The translations under genes and the position numbers were made by a program. Of a DNA stretch of 64,000 nt, positions 1-8,773 are shown piece after piece. Under the pieces are notes generated by a model. It was given only the letters and a program-made list of their open reading frames with translations. It did no database searches and was not told the DNA's origin. Location of the stretch: assembly GCA_024138015.1 (NCBI GenBank), contig JAMXBB010000006.1:72197752-72261751 (forward strand), read 5' to 3'. Positions within the stretch are counted from its first letter, which is position 1; the number at the start of each line of letters is the position of its first letter. The DNA is from Lumnitzera littorea. Lineage: Eukaryota; Streptophyta; Magnoliopsida; Myrtales; Combretaceae.

Positions 1-191
1 TCCCATAGCACTTTAACATAATCAATGTTTCAATTCCTCAATTTTTTAACCTTCTTATCTATTACTCTAATTGGAAGCTCAACATACATTAAGTCTTTCT
101 TCAATTCTACTGGTGGCACATCTAAGATTTTCATCAAATCACCTACATACTTTCTTAGATTTGACATATGAAACACATTGTATATACCTAC
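1..191 (-). pseudogene. TE-A integrase C-terminal tail and chromodomain start
   Basis: Read on the minus strand, this stretch continues the integrase from 11572 after TE-B is removed. It begins with the NVFHMSNLRKYV motif that closes most gypsy integrases, followed by VELPIRVIDKKVKKLRN, which matches the start of a chromodomain in chromoviruses. A stop interrupts the chromodomain after KKLRN. Chromodomains of this class are thought to direct integration into marked heterochromatin. The left part runs off the window. Confidence 0.75.
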
Positions 192-1917
192 TGTCAAGCC
201 TGTTTTTTTCCCTCTCAGTTATTTTTAAAATTAGGTTTTCTTTAAACCAATCAATATTAAACTCTACTTATTTAATATCAATACTTAATTAGGGTTTAAA
301 GAAAACTAGTTTTTTATATTTGGAAAATGCTTTGGAGTTGCTACCCGACTGGAGTCAAGAAAAAAATTTCAATTATAACTAATTGGGTGGATTGGCTATA
401 ACTTAGCTATTGGTTTTAATAAGAAAACCAATTTTCAAAATGATTTTCTAAAATGCGAGATCTGGATCCGTGAGCTATCCAATTAAACCTTAAATGGGTA
501 CCACTTTTTTTAACTTTCTGAACTTAACTTTGCTTTTCAAATATACCCTTTTTAATTTCTAAATAACTAATCATATTACATGTGACTAAATTAATTAACT
601 TACAAAAATATCTACAAAGATGAAAAAATAATAAAACTTTCCATATTTTAAGTTATCTCGTACTTACATACGAGTGCCTACATACTCACTATTCGAGATT
701 AGATTTCTGCAGTTCATTCATTGAAAACATAGCGAGTTAAGTTGATTTTAGTTCAAAAAAGTCGGGTTTATGTTATTTACCCGTTTTGATTTATTTAAAG
801 AAAATTTTCTAAGGATCTTAAATTGGTTTGATTTTTTGGAAAATTCTAAAGCGCAATAATTTGGAAAGAATGGTTGATTTATTTTTATTGGAAATTTTAT
901 TTTTCTAAGTGATAAGATGATTTATTCATTTTTATTTATTTCATTATTTTTATTTTATTTCACTTTTTATTTCCCCATTTTTTAATATTTTATTATTTTA
1001 CTTAGCATAAATAAATAAGTAAAACTAAACTATATCTTTTCTCTTTTTCCTCTTTTCCTTTTCCTTTTTTCTTTTTTCTTTTTATTTTATTATGAATTAC
1101 AACAAATGAAAAAAATGAAATAAAGAAATAAATAAAAGTTAAATATAAAATTAAATTAAAAAAAACAACATGGGCATAAATTAAAGAACAAGGCTAAACC
1201 AAAGGAGTTGAAGTAGGCACGAGTTGGTTTAGAGTTACGTATCGAGTCGTTTGGGTCAGATCATGGGTCGAAACGGGTTGGATGGTTTAGTTGGATTAGG
1301 TCAGCTGGAGCTCTACAGGTCGAGTCGCATGAAGAAGATGAAGAAGTGGCTACCATGGCTTGCTATGGTGATATCTAAACCCCCAAACGAGTAAGAAACA
1401 TTGGTTTCATGAGTTTTTTATTGAGGAATAAGGGAGTAAGAGTGATGCCTCGACCAATGGTGGCTGTTTAGAGGTGGTGCAAAGTGGTGCATGGTGGTTA
1501 TTAGAGTTGGAGAGAGAAAATTTGTGGTGAGCTCAAATGACCATGGATTAAAGCAAGGTAAGAGTCGTTTCCTAAGTTTTTGGGATCAAGGAACTCTTTG
1601 GTGGAGATATTTTTGCAAAAACAAGTGATTTAGGTAGTGTTTTTTGGAGGTTAGTGGTGGGTGACGAATTTGGAATTGGTGGTTCATTGGTTGTAGGCTG
1701 GGAGATGGTTGTTGGGGGAAAATCAATGAGTGGGTTGCGGGTTTTAGGGGGTATTAATACTCATGGTGTAGTTTGTTTGCTTGCTTCAATAAGCACCAAA
1801 AGTAGTGGATTTTAGGGAGAGAAATCGAGCTGAAACTCTAAAGAGAGAGAAAATGGCATTAAAGCTCGAATGGGTGTGATTCAGCCATTTCCTTATCCAA
1901 ATGAGTTCTCGTACTCT

Positions 1918-1926
1918 TATTTATAG
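1918..1926 (-). promoter_or_regulatory. TATA-like box, TE-B 3' LTR
   Basis: CTATAAATA on the minus strand, repeated at the matching place in the other LTR (10547-10555). Likely the core promoter of the element. Confidence 0.5.
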
Positions 1927-2398
1927 TTTCTCATCATTGATTTCAAATGGGAAGTTCATGATTTGCCCAAAATTGAAACTTTTCTTTAATGGGTTTTTCA
2001 AAAGAATTCAATTCCATTGACTAGAAAAATCTTGTTTTTAATTGAAATTTTTAGTCCAATTGTATTATGAAACATCTTCAATGTTAGATCATACCATTAA
2101 CTTGCTTCGATTCCTATAAAACATGCTCGAATTCATGATTCTTAGTCGGCCATAGATGATATGTTTAACAAATTTTCCTTCTTTTGAGTCCAATTTTGAT
2201 GCACATTTAATTATTGATTTTAGCGATTAATGAGTCATTCTTAATCTACTCCAAGTCCTCTTTAAATTCATGCTTTTTAGTTGATGAAAAAGGGCCAAAA
2301 ATTGAGCAAAAAATGGATGAAAAAAACTGAGTGAAAAACGTCCCATTTTATGTCTGTAATGTACTACTGCAATTTCATGAAGAAGACGTTGATCTGAT

Positions 2399-2413
2399 GT
2401 TGACTTGGTCAAC
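2399..2413. promoter_or_regulatory. Palindromic W-box pair in TE-B 3' LTR
   Basis: GTTGACTTGGTCAAC is an inverted repeat of two TTGAC cores, the site bound by plant WRKY factors. The other LTR keeps it at 11032-11046 with one change in the spacer. It lies upstream of the TATA-like box in the U3 region. A regulatory role is inferred. Confidence 0.4.
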
Positions 2414-2477
2414 AGCTAGTAGAATTGTGCCACATGGTGCCTCATTGCAAAAGGAGGAAAAAAATGCTCATAGTGCA

Positions 2478-2545
2478 TCCTATAGGAGTCGAACCTATGG
2501 ACTTTAAGCTGTACATCCATATTCCTTACCAACTATCCTATAAGG
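2478..2545 (-). other. tRNA-like Pol III promoter segment in TE-B 3' LTR
   Basis: On the minus strand, TAGGATAGTTGG (2540-2529) resembles an A box and GGTTCGACTCC (2495-2485) matches the B-box consensus exactly. The B box sits in a perfect T-arm of ATAGG, a 7-base loop and CCTAT. The acceptor stem is not paired and the anticodon loop is too long, so this is a tRNA-derived segment rather than a tRNA gene. The same segment, with a decayed B box, is in the other LTR, and a related one is in solo LTR-2. Confidence 0.55.
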
Positions 2546-2916
2546 TTTTCTTATCATGAATGTGCATTGAATATTATTTAACTACTAGCTAAGCCTAGAT
2601 TAGTTTTAAAATTAGCAATCTTATTGAAGCCTAATTAAAACTCCTAATGACTGGCTCTCGATAAAGTTAAAAATATGTATATATATTTTCATAAATTAAA
2701 TTTTTTTGTATTTTTCTAAATTTCCTTTCTTTTTTATTTTTGTAAATTTTCCAAATTTTGTATTTTTTGTATCTTTTTAGAATTTCTTATTTTTGAGTTT
2801 TCTTAATTTTCTATTTTTTTTTTATTTTTCCTAATTTAAACCCTTTAACCTATTCTAAAAATTTTGAAAAATAATGCGGGTGGGGGGGAGGGGGGGCGCA
2901 AAATGAAGTGTCTACA

Positions 2917-3044
2917 ACTACTCCTTTTTGTAGTGAAGTTTAAGTAAAACTTTGCCACAAAAGCAAATTTTATCCTAAGAAGCACTACAACTAACTAGCT
3001 ATCTTAGGGCTTATCCATTGGGGACTTTAATGAATAGAGAGGTG
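2917..3044 (-). other. TE-B polypurine tract and start of 3' untranslated region
   Basis: Directly inside the 3' LTR the minus strand reads AAAAAGGAGTAGT, a fair polypurine tract for plus-strand priming. The rest, up to the tandem array, shows no coding signal. Confidence 0.45.
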
Positions 3045-5535
3045 GCACTCTAAGAGATGGCTAAAAGACTGAAAGAAGAAATGAAGTCTGGTTATGCTCT
3101 TATGAGTTGATGAACTGAGGTGAGATGAGTAAAGCACTCCTTGAGTTGGCTAAGGCCTTAAAGAGAATGAAAAAAACTTAGTCTTGCCCCTAATGAGCTA
3201 ACTAAATAAGGCGAGAAAAATGCTCCTTAGTCTAGCTAAGGTCCTAAATTGAAAGAAATGGGTAAGCACTCATAGAGTTAGTTAAGGCCCTAAATTGAAA
3301 GAAATGTGTAGGCGCTCTTAGAGCTAGCTAAAGCCCTAAACTAAAAGAAATGGGTAAGCACTCTTAGAGTTGGCTAAGACCTTAAAAGAATGAGAGAACT
3401 TAGTCGTACCCCAATGAACTGACTAACCTAAGTGGGCAAAGTGCTCCTTAAGCTAATTAGGGCCTTAAAAGAATGAGAAAACTTGGTCATGCCCTAATAA
3501 TCTAACTAACCAAGGTAGGTAAAGCGCTCTTATAGCTAGCTAAGACCTTAAATCGAATGAGAAAGCTTAGTCGTGGCCTAATGAGTTGACTAACCAATGT
3601 GGGCAAAGCACTCTTAGAGTTGGCTAAGACCCTAAACTGAATGAGAAAACTTGGTCGTATCTTAATGAGCTAACTAACTAAGGTAAGCAAAACTCTCCTA
3701 GAGTTGGCTAAGACCCCAAACTAAATGAGAACACTTAGTAGTACCCTATTGAGCTGACTAACCATGGTGGGCAAAGTGCTTCTAGAGCTGGCTAAAACCC
3801 TAAATGGAATGAGAAAACTTAGTCATGCCCCAATGAGCTGACTAACTAAGGTGAAAGCATTTCTTAGGGACTAGCAACCCTAACTTTTGAAATCAATTCA
3901 AGATAAACTTAGTAGTGCTCCTTTGAGCTGACTAACCTAAGCGAAAGTGTCTTTTAAGGACTAGCAAGCCTAACTTTTGGAATCAATTTAAGATAAACTT
4001 GGTAGTGCTCCTTTGAGTTAACTGACTTAGGCGAAAGCATCTCTTGAATACTAGCAACCCTAAGTTGGAATTGATTTGAAATACCTGTTTGTGCCTTTCT
4101 AAGCTCACTAACCTAGGCAAAAGTTTCTCTCGAGGACTAGCAACCCTAAGCTGGGATAGATTTGAAAAACCCGATCATGCCTCTCTAGGCTCACTAACCT
4201 AAGCGAATGGGTGAAGCACTCTTAGAGTTGGCTAAGACCCTAAATTGAAATCTAGTAGTGCTCCTTTGAGCTAACTAACCTAGGTGAGAGTGTCTTTGGT
4301 AGACTAGTAACCCTAAATGAAATCAATGATGGGAAGAAGCACCCTTTGAGCTTGCTTAAGAGCAATTGGTAAAACAAAGTACCTTATGGGCTCACTAAGA
4401 GGATTTGATGCTTGAGAGAAATTGACAAAAGGAAGTGCCCTATGGGCTTGCTAAAGGAATAGAAGAGCCCTAAAGGCTAGCAGGATCCCTAAAAGTGAAA
4501 GATAGGATAGCACCCTAAGGGTTAGCTAAATCCCTAAAAGGAATAAATGAGTGGGTTAGCGCTCCAAGAGTTCGCTAACACCCTAAAAAGATAGGACAAC
4601 CCCTAAAGGCTAGCTAGAACGCTAAAAAGAGTAAGAGATGGGTCAGCATTCTAAGATCTTGCTAGAACCCTAGAAAGACGAAACAACGCCCTAAAAGCTA
4701 GTTGGAATCCTAAAAAGAATAAAAGAGGGGTCAATGCTTTAAGTGCTGGATAGAATCCTAAAAAAAAAAGGAAGATAGGGTAACACCATAAAGACTAGTT
4801 AGAACCTTAAAAAGAATAAAAGAGAGGTTAATGCTCCAAGAGCTAGCTAGAACCCTAATAAAAATGAAGATGAGGTAGCACTCTAAAGGTTAGTTAAAAC
4901 CCTAAAAAGAATAAAAGAGGGGTCAATGCTCCAAGAGCTAACTAACACCCTAAAAAGACAAGACAATGCCCTAAAGGCTAGCTGAAACCTTGAAAAGAAT
5001 AAAAGAGGGGTTAATGCTCCAAGAGCTAGCTAATACCCTCGAAAGATAGGAAAACACCTTAGAAGCTAGCTAAAACCGTAAAAAGAATAAAAGAATAAAA
5101 GAATAGGTTAGTACTCTAAGAGTTGGCTAGACCTTTAAAAAGAAATGGGTAAAGCAAGGGTAATGCTTTTAAAGCTAGCTACACCCCAGAAAGAAAAAAC
5201 GGAACGATGCCCTAAAGACTAGCAAGTTCCCTAAAAAAGAGAGACAGGATAGCACCTTAAAGGTTGGTTGAATCCCTAAAAATGAATTGAAAGAGGGGAT
5301 AGCTAGTAAGAACCCTAAAAAGAATAAAAGAGAGGTCAACACTCTAAGAGTTGGCTAATACCCTAAAAAGATGGGACAGTGCCCTAAAGGCTGGCTAGAA
5401 CTTTAAAAAGAATAGAAAAGAGGTTAGGACTTTAAGAGTTAGCTAATAGCCTAGAAAGACAAGACAACACCCTAAAAGCTAGCTAAAACCCTAAAAAGAA
5501 TAGAAAAGGGGACAGTTCTCTAAGAGTTTCCTTGA
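3045..5535. repeat. Diverged tandem array, about 45-bp half-units and 85-90-bp units
   Basis: About 2.5 kb of TE-B is a degenerate tandem array. Around 3250-3400 the period is about 45 bp, marked by GGGTAAGCACTC. Then it is about 85 bp (3430-3870), about 89 bp with GACTAGCAACCCTAA (3850-4320), and about 88 bp with GCTAGCTAGAACCCTAAAAAG (4440-5535). Three sub-families therefore lie side by side. By eye I count about thirty CCCTAA hexamers, roughly one per half-unit. On the minus strand the array sits just before the 3' LTR, the place where Ogre/Tat elements are known to breed satellite repeats. Confidence 0.8.
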
Positions 5536-7931
5536 ACCTTATGAGGAAATCGATGAAGGATTAAACAATTAAAGAAAGGAAAGCAACCTATTTTAAAAAA
5601 CTTCTTGACTTGGAAAAGTATTTATAGAAAATTGTTAAAAAACCATTTATGAAAAAAGAAATAGGGATAGGCCCATTGATTTGAAAAAGAGTTGAAGGAT
5701 ATTAAAAATTGTTATTATGGAAGAATAATCTAGACTATTAAGGTCAATTTTAAAAAAATGACTAACTTGAAAAGGAAATGGATGACATAGATTGAAAGCT
5801 TGGCTACTTAAGCTGACATGGATTAGACAAGAATTTTGTGACAAGAATTTTGGATGACATGGATTAACGTTGGGCTCCTTTGTAGGACTTTGTGATTTTA
5901 AAAATTCCTTCCCTAGGGAAAAGGTAACTTATGATTAGTTTAGTCAAAGAAGGCTCCCTTATTAGCTCTCAATCTAGATTTTGCTCTCGACTATAGTTCT
6001 AAAAATTACAGTCCATTTTGTAAGTGACATGCTTTGATCAATCCATTAGGTCTTTTTTGGTTCAATCATTATGAATTCGAACTATTGGTCTAAGGGTTTA
6101 AAAAAGGACTAATAAGGAGGTCTATTTTGAAAGGAATATTTTTATTTATCCTAGGTGTATAAGTGAAGAAGCTTAGGGAAAAATTAGAAGTATGCTTACC
6201 CTAGTTTCAAAACAACTTTTATTAAAGATAGATTATTTTTTAAGGTCAAAAGAGGTTTTACTTGTGTAAAGGTGGTATTATGGGTTGGAAGGCCTTATGT
6301 GATTTAATATGGGCAGGAGAGACTTAGGCTTCTAGGCTTTAGAATGTGATTCAGGGCTTTGTTTTTCTTAGGCCTTTTAGAGCTTGGGTTCCCTACTTTT
6401 TGATTCAGTTTTACTGGCCCTACTAGGATATGATAAATCCCTTAGGGCTTTTGTCTTACACTAAGCCCCTTTTTCTTTATTTTCTCTTTTCTTTTCTTTT
6501 TTTTTTACTATCATTACTTTGCCCCCATTATCTCTTATTATTCTTTCTTTTCTTTTGGCCTTAAGAGTGATTTTCTCCATCATTAAGTTTTTGCCCTTTA
6601 AGTGATTCAGGGCCCTAAATCCATAGATCTCTATTATATAGGCTTGAGGTGAGGTGTATATAAGCTTGGGGCATTCATAAAGGATTTGGCTCTTCTTCAT
6701 TTTAATGAAAAATAATTTATCAAAAATAAAAATCATTTTTGAATTAATGTTACTTAAGCAAGCATAAACCAATTTTACCATTATCTTCTAATCAATGACC
6801 TTAACCTTTGAATTACCCCATTGTAGGATGGTTCTTAACAAGGCTTGAATTTGAAAATTCTCCAAATAGGTCCAACGGGATGACCAACAGATAATTGTGT
6901 TTAGGATTTAGTAATAAATGCCTAACTTTATTTCAATCTATGTATCACATTTAAAGTAGACCTCCTTTAAAGAATGAGTCCAAAGTATCCTCACCATTAT
7001 GTCACTTAACTCTTAAAGTGTTTCAGGTTAGTGTGTAGGATATGGTTTGTCCCTTTTCATTCTAAACTTTTCAACAGTGAGTTATTGATTTCTTTAAGGA
7101 GGAATCTATATTTATTTTCCCAAGGTGAAGATTGGCTTTGCACCTCGATTTTTCGAATCATGCCCTAGTATTTGACTTTGTGTTTTGGCTTGATTTATGA
7201 TTAGGCTTGGCTTTCTAAATAAACCATGGGTTTTGGCTTAGCTTGGATACCTTTATGGGATAAGGATTGTGCTTAGGTCAACTGCCTTGAATAGGCCCAT
7301 GGTTGGTGTTTAGATTGAACGTTTGGCTAAATAGGCTAAAAGGTCTCATGTTTGGGTTAAATGGGTTAAGGGACTCGTGCTCGTATTAAATGGACCAAGG
7401 GGCTTGTGTTGCCTTCTTTAATAGATCGAAGGGTCTTGTGTAGGTTGGGAACCAAGTGTTTAGGCCAGTTGCTTGAGTGAGCTAAAGGCTTGAGCATGTG
7501 TTAGCTCCTTAAGCTTATAAAGATTTTATAGCTGTTAGCAATTTATTTTTTCAATTTTGTTTCTTTTTCTTTTTTCTTTTTGAGAGAGAAAGATGAAGTT
7601 TTATTGTACAAAAAAAAAAAAAAAAAAAACTAAAACAGGAAAATTATTTACAAATAAGGATAGTGATTTTTTAGGGTGCTATTTACAAGTCTGAGATTTT
7701 ATTTATATTTCCCTAACTAAGAAGGAATAGTAGTTAGATAAATGTTTATTGAAAGACTATTTATAGAGTCAAGAATGTTAAAGAATGAAGAACAATGAAC
7801 TAAAGAGAGGTTTATTTTTTTGAAAAATATCATAATACAAAAACAAAGTTAGAGAACCTAACATTTATTCAAGAATTTAATGTTTATTCTAGGCTCTTTA
7901 GATGTGTACTAGAAAAACCTTACATTAAGTC
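5536..7931. other. TE-B interior with no recognisable coding region
   Basis: Open stretches exist on both strands, the longest at 6461-6781 on the minus strand with a lysine-rich tail, but none resembles a known retrotransposon protein. A run of 20 A lies at 7610-7629, next to a T/C-rich stretch at 7553-7580. I see no gag or pol remnant here. Confidence 0.6.
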
Positions 7932-8138
7932 TCATATACGAGCCTTAAGGTCTTCTATCATTTCATAGGTATCCTTAATGACCTATGCTAGAAGGGACTT
8001 TAAGGACCGATTGTGAGCTTCAGAGCACTTGAGCTTTTCCCTCATGTAGGCAATCTCATCTCTCCACATCTGTTCACGAATCCTGGAGATATCTAGTAGC
8101 TTATCATTCCCGTAATCATTTGCTTGGTTGTTTGCCAT
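7932..8138 (-). pseudogene. Short helical ORF remnant near the TE-B primer site
   Basis: From an ATG at 8138 the minus strand encodes 68 codons before the terminator, with one in-frame TAG. The product starts MANNQANDYG and continues with a charged, probably helical stretch (REQMWRDEIAYMREKLK), then a hydrophilic tail (MIEDLKARI). It lies about 600 bases downstream of the primer site, where gag would begin in an autonomous element. No domain is recognised. It may be a small protein kept by this LARD family or the last remnant of a gag N-terminus. The internal stop argues that this copy is dead. Confidence 0.4.
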
Positions 8139-8751
8139 TCTAGGTCTACACAATTTTTGGACAAAAATTAGTCATCAATGTAGCAAAAGAAAGCACATGG
8201 AAATATGCAAATGTTAGGGTTGTTTAGGTCAATACATTACTCCTTTAAGTTACAACTCTACTATTATATTTAGAAACTTGATTACATCAAAACTCTTGAA
8301 TGATTAGTAGGATTGCAATTTCTTAAGGGTATTGTATTAACTTAAGCTTGGAGGGGAGTATATACAATTAGGGTAGGTTCTAAAAGGTCCTTAAGCTTTG
8401 TGACCTCACTTATTTTTAGAAAACACTTTCATTGGTCATGTTACAACTTAAGTAGGATGGCACAATTAACCCTGAGCGGTAGTTACACTACAACACCTAA
8501 ATCCTACACAATGGCCCCCAGTCCTAGGATCCTAATACAGTCTAGGTTTGATCGCATCTACCCTATATCTTTAATGCAACAGATGACTCCCCCATGTCCT
8601 AATGCATGTTGTATGATAATTAAAGCTAAGTATATATACAAAAGTAATAACAAATAAACATACAAATAAATAAACAAATGAACAAATAACATAGGTATTA
8701 TGAAAAGCAATTTTAATTTCAAAAAGTTTTTAAGTGGTTAGCTCTTGTGAC
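8139..8751. other. TE-B 5' leader, no gene seen
   Basis: Stretch between the short ORF and the primer site on the minus strand. AT-rich, with frequent stops in every frame except a plus-strand open stretch at 8400-8657 that resembles nothing known. Probably the untranslated leader of TE-B. Confidence 0.5.
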
Positions 8752-8770
8752 GTCTCCAATAGAGTCACCA
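8752..8770 (-). other. TE-B primer binding site
   Basis: The minus strand reads TGGTGACTCTATTGGAGAC, three bases after the end of the 5' LTR. Starting with TGG fits the CCA end of a primer tRNA, and the shape is that of Ogre/Tat-like plant elements. The tRNA species was not assigned. This fixes the orientation of TE-B. Confidence 0.65.
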
Positions 8771-8773
8771 AGT

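Larger units (their letters stand above)
192..2916 (-). repeat. TE-B 3' LTR
   Basis: Direct repeat of 8774-11571, with TG...CA ends on either strand (TGTCAAGCC... at 192, ...GTCTACA at 2916). A TATA-like box lies at 1918-1926 on the minus strand, about 1 kb from the LTR start, leaving an unusually long transcribed part of about 1.7 kb. The LTR also carries a palindromic W-box (2399-2413), a tRNA-like segment (2478-2545), a hairpin (344-358) and a G-rich run (2878-2897). Scattered substitutions and small indels against the other LTR show that the insertion is not recent. Confidence 0.9.

Noticed and set aside
2478..2545. A true tRNA gene
   Set aside because: The acceptor stem does not pair and the anticodon loop is too long. 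Only the A/B boxes and the T-arm remain.
3045..5535. A CRISPR array or interstitial telomere
   Set aside because: Units are diverged and contiguous, without constant repeats and unique spacers. The CCCTAA words are spaced about 45 bp apart instead of tandem.
6461..6781. A 106-codon minus-strand open frame in TE-B
   Set aside because: Its tail is lysine-rich low complexity from a T/C tract, and no family is recognised; not listed as a gene.
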